The position numbers and the translations under genes were made by a program. From CAYSYM01 sp964435115 (GTDB lineage Bacteria; Chloroflexota; UBA6077; CF-72), in NCBI GenBank assembly GCA_964435115.1, contig CAYSYM010000013.1, positions 1 through 64,000 on the forward strand: a stretch of DNA of 64,000 nt, given 5' to 3'. The notes under the pieces are model-generated. The model had not been told where the DNA came from, ran no database searches, and saw nothing but the letters and a program-made list of their open reading frames with translations. Shown here one piece after another: positions 43,372 through 51,581 of the stretch. Each line of letters begins with the position of its first letter. Position 1 is the first letter of the stretch.

Positions 43372-44004
43372 TCAGGGAGTCGGTGTGGCCTGGGGGGAGG
43401 CAGCGGGCGATGGCGAGGCCGGCGGTGTCGGGGTGCCCGTGGGGCTCGGCCGCGGTGTTGGCGTGGGCGGCTCCTTCGGGTCGTTCGCCAGCCGCTGTAC
43501 GTCGTTTGGGAACTGCGTCGGCACCACGAACACGTCGCTTCCGTCCGCCTTCCTGGCGTATGTCCCGGTACCCGTCGGCGTCGTGTCGCCGAGCTGGAGG
43601 GTGTACGTCGTCCCATCGGCCAGCTCCGCGGTCGCTTCCACCTTCGGCTCCGCCAGGCCGAACTGCTTGAGGTCGCCCCCCGTCTCGCCCACGCGCTTGG
43701 TCCCCCTGAGCTGGCTCATGCGGATGAGCAGACTGGTGAGCGCCGTCTTGTTCGGCGGCTCCTCACTCCCGGCGATCTTCCAGTTCGATTCGCCGTCCTT
43801 CTCGAAGCGGACCGTCTTGTCGCCGGACCGGGCGACGAAGGCCGTGGCCTGTCGGTCGTCGAACTGGTAGATCGCCAGCGCTTCGTCCTGCGCGGCCTCC
43901 GCCGTGGCCTGGGACTGGCCGACCTTGAAGCGGTCGAGCCCCACGACGACGGCGGCGAGAAGCGCCAGGACGACCAGGAAACCCGCCGTGACTTTGAGGT
44001 TCAT
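43372..44004 (-). CDS. DUF4340 domain protein of the Gld-type ABC cluster
   Basis: 210 aa. One N-terminal membrane segment (VTAGFLVVLALLAAVVVGL) is followed by an extracellular domain with YQFDDRQATAFVAR, WKIAGSEEPPNKTALTSLL and VGETGGDLKQFGLAEP, which fits DUF4340. The tail is a Pro/Thr/Ser low-complexity string. ATG 44004 is preferred; the open frame upstream lies between genes. DUF4340 proteins typically follow GldG-like subunits, as here, and may act as a lid or adaptor for that ABC system. Role unknown. Confidence 0.8.
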   Translation of the reverse strand: MNLKVTAGFLVVLALLAAVVVGLDRFKVGQSQATAEAAQDEALAIYQFDDRQATAFVARSGDKTVRFEKDGESNWKIAGSEEPPNKTALTSLLIRMSQLRGTKRVGETGGDLKQFGLAEPKVEATAELADGTTYTLQLGDTTPTGTGTYARKADGSDVFVVPTQFPNDVQRLANDPKEPPTPTPRPSPTGTPTPPASPSPAASPQATPTP

Positions 44005-44047
44005 CGGCCAATCCCTGCCAGGCTCGTGGGTCGAGCGGAGGGCGCAG

Positions 44048-45631
44048 TCACCGGCGCGTCCACCAGACGGCAACCCCTGCCGCCAGGACGCCGAGCGGAA
44101 GCAGCAGGACCGTAGCGAGGAACATCAGGTTGAGCTGGCCGCCCGTCAGCAGCATCGAGCGGGACTCGAATGGTCGCGGCCGGATGGCGACCAGGTCGGT
44201 TTGATCCGCCAGCCAGTTCGCTGCGTTCAGGAACAGGTCCAGATTCCCGGCCGGCGCGTTGATGGAGAGCGAGGCGTTAGCCACGAAGTTCGCCGTGCCA
44301 ATCAGGAACAGCCGTGCCGTACGCACCTGCTGCCCCTGCTCGGTGCCCGTGCCTGCCACATCCTGCTCGATCGCCACCACGAGGGCCAGCGGCCCCGGCT
44401 TGTCGTCCGGGTCCTGGGTGATCTGGCGCGACTGGATCTGCTGCTGGCTCGTCTCGGCCCAGCTACGCTCGGTCGTCTGGGCGAGCGGCGAGACGGACGC
44501 GCCAGTCGGGGCCTGGGCGGGGAAGGTGAAGTTGGTGGCGCCGGGGAAGAACGTGGCGAGGCGCAGGTCCTGCGTGGTCACGTGGAACGGGTAGCTATCG
44601 ACCACGGGGACGCCGGCATCGCCGGCGAGCGCCCGGCCGGGGTCGAACACCGGCAGACCCGTCGCCTGCACCTCCCACCGCTGGAAGATCTCGTTGAAGT
44701 CGGCCTTCGTCTGAGGGTCGAGCAGGAAGATGACCTTGCCGCCCCCGTCGATGTAGGCCCGCAGCGCCTGCATCTCCTCGGGCAGGAAGGGGTTGGTCGG
44801 CCCTGCGATCACCAGCCCGTCGGCATCGTCCGGAACCGCCCGCGTCGCGGCCAGGTTGACCGTGGCGGCCGTGAAGTTGTCGCGCTCGAGCGCCTGCTTG
44901 AGCTGGCCGTAGTCGCCTCGCTCGAAGCCGTCGAGATTGCGCTCGCCGTGGCCTGTCGTGAAGTAGAGCTTCTTCGCCGGCCGGGTGAGCTTGATGAGCG
45001 CGGTGGTCACGTCCCGCTCAGTCGTGCCGGTGCTGTTCTGCTTCTTGTCGCCCATCTGGAAGACGGTCGTCCCGTACTCGCGGATGCCGGCCGCGATCGC
45101 CTCGCTGGGCCGCTGGTCCGGGTCGACGAACTCGTAGGTGAGCTTGCCGCCGGAGCGCCGGGCGTAGTCGCTCAACAGCCCTTCGTACTCGGACCGGCTG
45201 GGGTTGGTAGCCTCGAAGTAGGCGGTGGCCTTGACCGGCTCCGGGAGCGACTCGGCCAGCTTGATGCTCTGGTCGGAGAGGGTGAACTGGCCACTGGCGG
45301 TCAGGTCCCACGTGGTCTGGTAGCGCGAGCCGAGGACATTCACCAGGCCGAGGATCAGGACGATGGCGAGCGCGATCAGCAGGGTATTGCCGCTGTAGAG
45401 GGCCGCGCGACTGGTGAACCGCTGCCACACGTCCTCGGGATCGAGCGCGACAACGACGCCGATGAATAGGACGCCGCTCGCCAGCAGGACGCGCGGCCAG
45501 AGGCCGAACTGTCCCTCCACGAACCAGTACGCTAGCCCGGCGAGCACGGCGAACACGCCGAGGGCCAGCAGCGGCATCCGCACCCGGCCTGCGAGCGAGG
45601 CGGCCGGGGCGGCCGATCCTCGGGCCGCCAT
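44048..45631 (-). CDS. GldG-like ABC-system protein (Gldg family)
   Basis: 527 aa. Four membrane helices are visible: two near the N terminus (about 18-60), one at about 80-100, and one at the C terminus. The large outer domain has TWDLTASGQFTLSDQS and VDPDQRPSEAIAAGIREYG, the 'YFTTGHGERNL' segment, and DADGLVIAGPTNPF...YIDGGGKVIFLLDP. These are hallmarks of the GldG/auxiliary ABC-2 family. It starts at ATG 45631, 2 nt after the permease stop. In Bacteroidetes GldAFG serves gliding; in other phyla the function is open. Confidence 0.87.
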   Translation of the reverse strand: MAARGSAAPAASLAGRVRMPLLALGVFAVLAGLAYWFVEGQFGLWPRVLLASGVLFIGVVVALDPEDVWQRFTSRAALYSGNTLLIALAIVLILGLVNVLGSRYQTTWDLTASGQFTLSDQSIKLAESLPEPVKATAYFEATNPSRSEYEGLLSDYARRSGGKLTYEFVDPDQRPSEAIAAGIREYGTTVFQMGDKKQNSTGTTERDVTTALIKLTRPAKKLYFTTGHGERNLDGFERGDYGQLKQALERDNFTAATVNLAATRAVPDDADGLVIAGPTNPFLPEEMQALRAYIDGGGKVIFLLDPQTKADFNEIFQRWEVQATGLPVFDPGRALAGDAGVPVVDSYPFHVTTQDLRLATFFPGATNFTFPAQAPTGASVSPLAQTTERSWAETSQQQIQSRQITQDPDDKPGPLALVVAIEQDVAGTGTEQGQQVRTARLFLIGTANFVANASLSINAPAGNLDLFLNAANWLADQTDLVAIRPRPFESRSMLLTGGQLNLMFLATVLLLPLGVLAAGVAVWWTRR

Positions 45632-45633
45632 GC

Positions 45634-46344
45634 TTAGCGGACCCTCCGTGCCTGGAGGGTGAGCGTGCTCAGCCCCAGGCCCGCGGCGACGAGCGTCAGG
45701 TAGTAGACGACGTCCTTGGTGTTGACGACGCCGCGCAGGAAGTCGTTGAAGTGGTTCACGATACTGAGGTAGCTGACGATGGTCCCGGCCGTGCCGCCCA
45801 GGAACTGGCCGAGGACGTCGCTCAGCCAGAAGACGAGCAGGAGCGCGAACGTCAGCAGCGCGGCGACGATCTGGTTCTGGGTGAGGCTGGACGCCCACAG
45901 CCCGAGCGCCAGGAAGGCCGCGCCCTGGAGCACCACGCCCAGGTAGCCGGTGAGGATCGGCCCGCGGTCCGGGTTCCCCCAGGCGAAGAGGAACACCACG
46001 TAGACCAGGGTGAGGGCGAGCATGAGGAGCACCAGTGCCAGGCTGGCCAGGAACTTCCCCAGCACCACCTCCCACTCCTGGACCGGATTGGTCATCAGCA
46101 GCTCGATCGTGCCGGTGCGCAGCTCCTCGGCCAGGAGGCGCATGCTGATCGCGGGGATGATGAAGAGGAACAGCACCGAGACGTTCTGGGTGAGGCCGCG
46201 GAGCGTCGCCTCCCGGGTCACGTTGACACCGCCGAAGAACAGGTAGCCGGCGAGGAGGAGGAACAGCGCCATGACCACGTAGGCGAGCGGGGAGACGAAG
46301 TAGCTGCGCAGCTCGCGCAGCGTGACGGCCGCCACGTTCCTCAT
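45634..46344 (-). CDS. ABC-2 type permease (GldF-like)
   Basis: A 236-aa membrane protein with six helices. It opens NVAAVTLRELRSYFVSPLAYVV, typical of ABC-2 permeases of the GldF/NosY group. PAISMRLLAEELRTGTIELLMTNP is the conserved cytosolic coupling segment. The ATG overlaps the stop of the ATPase gene (ATGA), so the complex is produced in a coupled way. Confidence 0.9.
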   Translation of the reverse strand: MRNVAAVTLRELRSYFVSPLAYVVMALFLLLAGYLFFGGVNVTREATLRGLTQNVSVLFLFIIPAISMRLLAEELRTGTIELLMTNPVQEWEVVLGKFLASLALVLLMLALTLVYVVFLFAWGNPDRGPILTGYLGVVLQGAAFLALGLWASSLTQNQIVAALLTFALLLVFWLSDVLGQFLGGTAGTIVSYLSIVNHFNDFLRGVVNTKDVVYYLTLVAAGLGLSTLTLQARRVR

Positions 46345-47300
46345 GCGCGTGCCCGTGCCGCTGGTTCGGTGGTGGTGAGCTGCAGGAAGATCTCCTCCAG
46401 GCTGAGGTGGGCGCGCCGCAGCTCGAGCAGGCCCCACCCGCCCCGGACGATCGCCTGCGCCATTGCCTCGCGCACGTCCGCGCCGACGTCGCTCTGGACG
46501 GTGAACTCGTGGATCCCCTCCGGGCGGCGGGCGCCGTCCGTTCCGATGTCCACGCTCGTGACGTGCGGAATGGCCTTCAGCGTTCTGGCGATGGTGTCGC
46601 GCGGCCCGCGCACCGTCACGGCGATGCTCTCGGCGCCCTTCAAGCGCCGATCCAGGTTGGCGGGCGTATCCTCGGCCACCACCCGGCCATTGGCGATGAT
46701 GACCACCCGTGTGCAGGAGGCGGCGACCTCAGGCAGGACATGGGTGCTCAAGATGAGAGTGTGCTCGCCGCCGAGCGACTTGACCAGGTTGCGGGTCTCG
46801 ATGATCTGCTTCGGGTCGAGCCCGCTGGTCGGCTCGTCGAGAATGAGCACCGGTGGATCGCCGAGCAGCGCCTGGGCCAGACCCACCCGCTGCCGCAGCC
46901 CCTTGGAGAGCTTCCCGATCTGGTCGTCAGCCCGGAACGCGATGCGCGCCTTCTCCATGGCGCGGTCCACCTCCGGCCGGCGCTTCTTCACGCCCTTGAT
47001 CTTGGCCATGAAGTCCAAGTACGAGCGCACCGACATCTCGGGGTAGAGCGGCACGCTCTCCGGCAGGTACCCGATCTTCGAGCGGGCCTGCAGCGACTGG
47101 CTGGCGACATCGTACCCGGCGACCTCCGCCCGGCCGCCCGACGGCGGGAGGTACCCGGTCAGGACGCGCATGGTGGTGGTCTTCCCGGCCCCGTTTGGAC
47201 CCAGGAAACCGAGCACTTCGCCCCTGGCGACGCTGAACGAGACGTCCGCGACCGCAACTCGGGGGCCGAAGTGTTTGCTCAGGTGGTCGACGCGGATCAT
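46341..47300 (-). CDS. ABC transporter ATP-binding protein (GldA-like)
   Basis: 319 aa. Walker A is GPNGAGKTT, the signature region is LSKGLRQRVGLAQ (a variant of LSGGQ), Walker B is LILDEPTSGLDP, and the switch His is in STHVLPE. The extra C-terminal domain (SIAVTVRGPRDTIARTL...LEEIFLQLTT) is common in ABC-2 exporters. ATG 47300 has GGAGG 6 nt upstream. A minus-strand promoter lies about 170 nt upstream. First gene of the operon 47300-43372. Confidence 0.92.
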   Translation of the reverse strand: MIRVDHLSKHFGPRVAVADVSFSVARGEVLGFLGPNGAGKTTTMRVLTGYLPPSGGRAEVAGYDVASQSLQARSKIGYLPESVPLYPEMSVRSYLDFMAKIKGVKKRRPEVDRAMEKARIAFRADDQIGKLSKGLRQRVGLAQALLGDPPVLILDEPTSGLDPKQIIETRNLVKSLGGEHTLILSTHVLPEVAASCTRVVIIANGRVVAEDTPANLDRRLKGAESIAVTVRGPRDTIARTLKAIPHVTSVDIGTDGARRPEGIHEFTVQSDVGADVREAMAQAIVRGGWGLLELRRAHLSLEEIFLQLTTTEPAARARA

Positions 47301-47656
47301 GCCGCGCCTCCACAACAGTGGGGGACAGTGATGCTCATCTCGCTCCCACAGCAGGGGGGAACGCGTGACTGGGAAGTGGCCGGCGAACCGGCTGGCCTGT
47401 CGCTACGGGCGCGCCGGCTGTGGGCAGGCGCGACGCGACTCGGGGCCCGCCGCCACGGACCCGCCGCTGCGGTGGAGTATAGGTTTGCCCCTCCGGGGGA
47501 GCAAAGTGCAAAAGGTAAGAGTTCTGTAAAACGTCGCCATCGGGCTCGCCCGGTGCCGGACGCGCGACGGGTCCGGAGACAAGCACCCGCCGGGTCTGCC
47601 ATCCTCAGGGGAGCCCCCGGGCGGCATCGGCGCGAAGAGACATGGGAGAGTGAGAC
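47301..47656. other. Divergent intergenic region between ABC operon and coaD
   Basis: 356 bp, with no gene. It contains an AT-richer island at about 47476-47535 that carries the minus-strand promoter listed separately. A coaD promoter on the plus strand must also lie here but I cannot place it. Confidence 0.55.
47476..47504 (-). promoter_or_regulatory. Promoter of the Gld-type ABC operon, TTGCTC-N17-TATACT
   Basis: On the minus strand, -35 TTGCTC (47504-47499) and -10 TATACT (47481-47476) are 17 nt apart, the canonical sigma-70 spacing. Transcription would begin near 47469, leaving a leader of about 170 nt before the ATPase gene. Confidence 0.65.
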
Positions 47657-48271
47657 ATGGAGCAGGGGCGAGGTCCGGAGTCCATGGGCGTCCCGGCGCG
47701 GCGACCGCGCACGGCCATCTACCCTGGCGTGTTCGATCCGCCCACGCTCGCCCACATGGAGATCATCGAGACCGCCCTCGGCCTCTTCGATCGGCTGGTG
47801 GTGGTCGTCGGCGTGAACCCGAGCAAGGCGCAGACGATGTTCAGCGCGGAGGAGCGTGTCCAGCTCCTGCGGGCCTCGCTGACCGAGGGGCAACGGAGGC
47901 GGGTGGACGTGGTGGCCCACTCCGGGCTGACGGCGCCATTCGCCCAGGAGCTCGGCGCCAGCGCCATCGTCCGTGGGATGCGGCCGGTCACCGACCCCGA
48001 CTACGAGATCGCGCTCAGTTTGATGAACGCGAAGCTGGCGCCCTTGATCCCGACCGTCCTCCTGGTAGCCCGGGCGGACCACGTCTACCTGTCGAGCACG
48101 TTCGTCCGCGACACGGCGCGCCTGGGCGGCATGATCGTACCCGGCTCCGTGCCGGAGCCGGTCGAAGCAGCCCTGCGCCGCTTCTTCCCGAGCGCCGGAG
48201 GGGACTCGGGGGGAGCGCTGGCTGGCGCCGAGGACGCCTCAGTGTCGCCGGTGCCTGCCGGCGAGCAGTAG
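47657..48271 (+). CDS. coaD: Phosphopantetheine adenylyltransferase
   Basis: 204 aa. It transfers AMP to 4'-phosphopantetheine in coenzyme A synthesis. Family segments are AIYPGVFDPPTLAHMEII (the nucleotidyl-transfer T-x-G-H motif appears as TLAH), IVRGMRPVTDPDYE and LSSTFVRD. It is about 40 residues longer than usual: an N-terminal tail of about 17 and a C-terminal Gly/Ser/Ala tail. GGGAGAG precedes the ATG. The Ala in place of Gly is notable, but the catalytic His and Thr remain. Confidence 0.92.
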   Translation: MEQGRGPESMGVPARRPRTAIYPGVFDPPTLAHMEIIETALGLFDRLVVVVGVNPSKAQTMFSAEERVQLLRASLTEGQRRRVDVVAHSGLTAPFAQELGASAIVRGMRPVTDPDYEIALSLMNAKLAPLIPTVLLVARADHVYLSSTFVRDTARLGGMIVPGSVPEPVEAALRRFFPSAGGDSGGALAGAEDASVSPVPAGEQ

Positions 48272-48386
48272 GGCGAAAACTCAACCGTCGCGAGACATCC
48301 GTCTTTACCACCGGGCCGTATGGTAGGAGAGGCCTCCCGACCATGCTTGCCCGAGGAGCCTGGAGCGTCACCGTGGAGCGCACAGG

Positions 48387-49361
48387 GTGAGTCACGTGCT
48401 CGCGAGGTCGCCCCGCGGCCCCGAATGTCGTGAGGATCAGGCCGCGTGGGGCGTTCGAGCGGGCGGCCGCCTCCCTCGGCACGTCGGCGAGCGGCTGGTC
48501 GGCCGGTCCACCGCGTCGCGACTCGGGAGCGCGCTGATCGCGGGGGGGCTGGCGCTCCTGGCATACGCGCTGCTGTGGCAGCTTGGGCTCGCCCCAGGGA
48601 GCCGCGTCACGCTGCCCGCGCCGGTGGCCCTCGAACGCGGCTCGCAGCCCAGGCCAGGCGCGTGGGCCCCCAGTGGCCGGGAATCCCCGTCGCCAGGGGC
48701 CGCGGGCTCCGCCGCCCGGGCAGGCAGTGCGGAGCGTTCGGACCAGCTAGGCGGGGAGCCGGCGGCGCTGGAGAGCGTCGGGCGGGCGGCGGGCCCGGCC
48801 GGGCCCGAGCCGGCGCGCGTCGCAGAAGCGCCCGCCCTCCTCGCCCGGGCCGAACCGTTCCAGGTGGCCGACCGCGCCGATCGCGTGGAGGCGGCCGCCC
48901 GGCCGCGCCCCGGGTACGCGGTGCGGCTGGCCATCCCGGCCATCAAGGTCGACACCGAGGTGGTGCAGGCGGGGATCACGCTGAACGCGGCCGGCGAGCC
49001 AGAGTGGGAGACGGTCCCCTTCGTCGCCGCACACTACGGCGACCTGACGGCGCTCGTGGGCGCTCCGGGCAACGCGGTCATCTCCGGCCACGTGGCCACC
49101 ATCAACCAGGGCAACGTGTTCCGCTTCCTCTACCAGGTGGACCTCGGCGACGAGGTCCAGGTGTGGGACGACCACGGCGAGCTGCACCGCTTCGCGGTGG
49201 CCGAGGTGAAGCTCGTGCCGCCCACCGACACCTCGGTCATGCTGCCGACGCCTGACCCGACCCTGACGCTCATCACCTGTGGCGGCACCTTCGACCCGGT
49301 CCGCCGCGAGTTCTCCGACCGCCTCATCGTCGTCGCCAAGCCGATTCCACCCGACAGCTAG
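48387..49361 (+). CDS. Sortase
   Basis: A 324-aa membrane-anchored transpeptidase that attaches proteins to the cell surface. A membrane helix (LGSALIAGGLALLAYALLW) is followed by a 100-residue Ala/Pro/Gly-rich linker and the sortase barrel. Catalytic His is in VISGHVATINQGNVF, Cys in LITCGG and Arg in FSDRLIVVA. The pattern resembles class D/E/F sortases; the class is not decided. GTG is taken as the start. No LPXTG-type substrate gene is seen in the window. Confidence 0.9.
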   Translation: MSHVLARSPRGPECREDQAAWGVRAGGRLPRHVGERLVGRSTASRLGSALIAGGLALLAYALLWQLGLAPGSRVTLPAPVALERGSQPRPGAWAPSGRESPSPGAAGSAARAGSAERSDQLGGEPAALESVGRAAGPAGPEPARVAEAPALLARAEPFQVADRADRVEAAARPRPGYAVRLAIPAIKVDTEVVQAGITLNAAGEPEWETVPFVAAHYGDLTALVGAPGNAVISGHVATINQGNVFRFLYQVDLGDEVQVWDDHGELHRFAVAEVKLVPPTDTSVMLPTPDPTLTLITCGGTFDPVRREFSDRLIVVAKPIPPDS

Positions 49362-49531
49362 AGCCTTCGGGTTGGGCGGCGATCAACGCGCAGTGCCAGG
49401 GCCTCGACCCTAGCGAGAGCCTCGTCGCGTGTCTGGCCTTAGGCGAGGACGCCCGGTAGACTGACCACTTCGGCCAGCCAGCGCCCATCGTCCTCGCGTT
49501 CGAGCTGGATGCGCAACGGACCGACGGCCAT
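49358..49531 (-). pseudogene. hicB-like antitoxin gene with an in-frame stop
   Basis: From ATG 49531 the frame reads like a HicB antitoxin: DDGRWLAEVVSLPGVLA, then a TAA stop at 49441-49439, then GQTRDEALARVEALALRV. In relatives this point is usually a Tyr or similar residue, so a single change of TAC/TAT to TAA explains the break. No hicA is present on either side; the downstream end runs into the sortase stop codon. A TATCCT hexamer lies 6 nt before the ATG. Confidence 0.7.
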
Positions 49532-49537
49532 GGCGGC

Positions 49538-49543
49538 AGGATA
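49538..49543 (-). promoter_or_regulatory. -10 hexamer TATCCT, 6 nt before the hicB-like ATG
   Basis: A TANNNT hexamer with 6-nt spacing to the start of the broken hicB gene. The promoter element has survived although the gene is interrupted. Confidence 0.4.
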
Positions 49544-49577
49544 CCACCGCCGCGGCGCACGAAGGCGCGGCCGACGC

Positions 49578-49583
49578 TACACT
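49578..49583 (+). promoter_or_regulatory. -10 hexamer TACACT, 7 nt before GTG
   Basis: TACACT has 7 nt to GTG 49591, without a Shine-Dalgarno, so a leaderless start is likely. It is divergent from the hicB relic promoter 40 bp away. Confidence 0.4.
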
Positions 49584-49590
49584 TGACGTG

Positions 49591-50226
49591 GTGACTGGCA
49601 CGCCCGCTGCAGGGGCCGGACCCGGGCGGCCGCGTGGACCGGACCGATCTACCCCACCGGAGGTAGCCCAGTTGGCCCAGACCGATCCCGGCCCGGGCGG
49701 CCCGGACGCCGCCATTGGGCGCCCCAGGACCGTGCCCGCCGCGCCCCCGCACGGCGACGGCCGCATACCGCCGGGTGGCGCCTCTACCAGCCGGGTGACC
49801 GAGGCGACGCTGGCGGAGCTGATCGGCCGCATCGTCAACGACCTGTCTGACCTCGTCGACAAGCAGATCGAGCTGGCCAAGCAAGAGATCCGTGAAGACG
49901 TCGGCGAGGTCGCCGGAGCCGCCAGGACGCTGGCGATCGGAGCCGCGATCCTCGCCGGGGTCGGCCTCCTCCTGCTGATCTGGGCCTGGACCGCGTTCAT
50001 CTGGTTCTTCAACTGGCTGGGCAGCCTGCTCTGGAGCCCCTACGGTGGGGTGCTGGGCTGGCTCCTCGGGCTGCTCCTGCCTGCCCTGGTGGCGCTTCTA
50101 GCCTACCAGCGGTTCGTGCGGCGCGGCTTCCGCGCGATCAGGATCACGCCGCTCGAACGGACGCGGGCGACCTTGAAGGAGGACCTTGAATGGGTGCGAC
50201 GACTGAGGACACCCAGCGCGAGATAA
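49591..50226 (+). CDS. Phage-holin-X family membrane protein
   Basis: 211 aa. A disordered Gly/Pro-rich head (about 65 residues) is followed by an amphipathic helix (AELIGRIVNDLSDLVDKQIELAKQEI) and two long membrane hairpin helices. This matches the Holin-X (actinobacterial holin) domain, found in chromosomal envelope proteins and not limited to phage. GTG 49591 is preferred over the GTG one codon earlier on promoter spacing. The next gene overlaps its end and is of the type (DUF3618) that usually accompanies it. Confidence 0.82.
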   Translation: MTGTPAAGAGPGRPRGPDRSTPPEVAQLAQTDPGPGGPDAAIGRPRTVPAAPPHGDGRIPPGGASTSRVTEATLAELIGRIVNDLSDLVDKQIELAKQEIREDVGEVAGAARTLAIGAAILAGVGLLLLIWAWTAFIWFFNWLGSLLWSPYGGVLGWLLGLLLPALVALLAYQRFVRRGFRAIRITPLERTRATLKEDLEWVRRLRTPSAR

Positions 50227-50792
50227 CGCGGCTGCGGGCCGACGCCACGGCCGCGCTCGAAGAGCTACAGCGCCGGGTCCGGGGCGGGGTCCAGGCGGTG
50301 GCGAGCGGTGAGGCGCGCGCCGCCGGCCAGCGGGCTCGGGAGCGCCTGGTCGAGCGCGCGGCCGAGACACCGGGGCTGGCCGGCCTGGCTGCCACCACCG
50401 TGGTCGCGGCTGCCGGCTACGGGTTCTACCGCCTCGTCGGCCGCTGGCGCGCGCGCCGCACGCCCCGCGGCCGACTGGAGCGGCGGGTGCGCGAGGTGGG
50501 CGACCAGGTGAAGGGGCGGATCGAGGATTCGCGCCAGCAGGTCGAGCGAGCGCGCCGCCGCGGCCTGCTGCTGAAGGTTGGTGGTGAGGCGGACGGCGGC
50601 GTCCGCGTGACGGACGCTGGCGGTGCGCCGCCCGCACGAGAGAAGGGATCGCGATCGGACGTGCTGAAGAAACTCCTCTGGGCCGGACTCCTGGCGATCT
50701 TCATGGCCGGCAGCGGCGTGCTGGCGCGGCGCCTGGCCGGCGATGTGTGGCGGGCGACCGTGCGCGAGGAGCCGCCCACGCAGAGGGGCTGA
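50190..50792 (+). CDS. DUF3618-like membrane protein
   Basis: 200 aa. An N-terminal helical region (TQREITRLRADATAALEELQRRV) fits DUF3618. Two hydrophobic segments lie at about 65-83 and 160-180, with a basic, helical middle. AAGGAGG lies inside the preceding gene, before the overlapping ATG, so the two are coupled. Together with Holin-X it forms a common two-gene envelope cassette in high-GC bacteria. Function unknown. Confidence 0.78.
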   Translation: MGATTEDTQREITRLRADATAALEELQRRVRGGVQAVASGEARAAGQRARERLVERAAETPGLAGLAATTVVAAAGYGFYRLVGRWRARRTPRGRLERRVREVGDQVKGRIEDSRQQVERARRRGLLLKVGGEADGGVRVTDAGGAPPAREKGSRSDVLKKLLWAGLLAIFMAGSGVLARRLAGDVWRATVREEPPTQRG

Positions 50793-50803
50793 GCGTCCGC
50801 CGG

Positions 50804-51502
50804 TTAGCCGAGCTGGACGAGCGAGGCACCCGCGGTGCAGTACCCGCAGGGTGGGACGAGCGGCCCGGACAGGCCGGGCTCGGGTGGGACGCCGAGGGTC
50901 TCCAGCCCGCGCGCGACCGCGCACAGCGGCAGCCCGACCACGTTCAAGTAGCACCCGTCCAGGCGCGCCACCGGCTGGAACTGGCGGTCCTGGATGGCGT
51001 AGCCGCCGGCCTTGTCCAGCGGCTCACCGCGCGCGACGTAAGCCTCGATCTCGTCGTCCGTGTAAGCACGCAGGCGCACGTCGGTGGCGACCACGGCGCC
51101 CCACTCCTGAGCGGCGGCAGCGCGCAGGAGCACGCCCGTCACCACCTGGTGGGCCCGGCCACGGAGCGAGACGAGCATCGCCCGCGCCCTGGCCGGCGTG
51201 CGTGGCTTGCCCAGCACGGTGCCCTCCAGCACGACCAGCGTGTCGGCGCCCAGCACGACCTCGTCGGGTGCGAGCCCTGGCGCGGTGGCGCGCGCCTTCG
51301 CCAGCGCCACGTTGAGCGCCGACACGGGCGGGTCAGCGAGCAGGTGCCGCTCCTCGGCCACGGCGTGAGGCGCCAGGCGCCAGGGGAGGCCGAGGAGCCG
51401 CATCAGCTCCTGGCGCCGTGGCGAGGCCGAGGCGAGGACGAGGCGCGCCTGCCGCCCGGCCACGGGCGCACTCGCTCCAGCGGGGCTGGATCGCTGGGTC
51501 AC
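50804..51502 (-). CDS. Maf family nucleotide pyrophosphatase
   Basis: 232 aa. Maf proteins hydrolyse non-canonical or bulk nucleoside triphosphates and can delay division. Signatures are LVLASASPRRQELM at the N terminus, VVLGADTLVV, GKPRTPARARAML, the metal-site region VTGVLL, and GEPLDKAGGYAIQ. The C terminus carries an extra 25 residues with CGYC. The start is set at GTG 51502; a GTG at 51571 would add 23 unconserved residues. Neither has a clear ribosome site. Confidence 0.88.
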   Translation of the reverse strand: MTQRSSPAGASAPVAGRQARLVLASASPRRQELMRLLGLPWRLAPHAVAEERHLLADPPVSALNVALAKARATAPGLAPDEVVLGADTLVVLEGTVLGKPRTPARARAMLVSLRGRAHQVVTGVLLRAAAAQEWGAVVATDVRLRAYTDDEIEAYVARGEPLDKAGGYAIQDRQFQPVARLDGCYLNVVGLPLCAVARGLETLGVPPEPGLSGPLVPPCGYCTAGASLVQLG

Positions 51503-51581
51503 GGGTGTGCAGCCCGGCGCGGTCCTCGCGGGCCCCTGCGCGGCCCCGAGCGGAAGCGAGGACCGGGCCACGTGGGGGCTT

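Noticed and set aside
49358..49531. Active HicAB toxin-antitoxin system
   Set aside because: The hicB frame is interrupted by TAA and no hicA-like gene is on either side.
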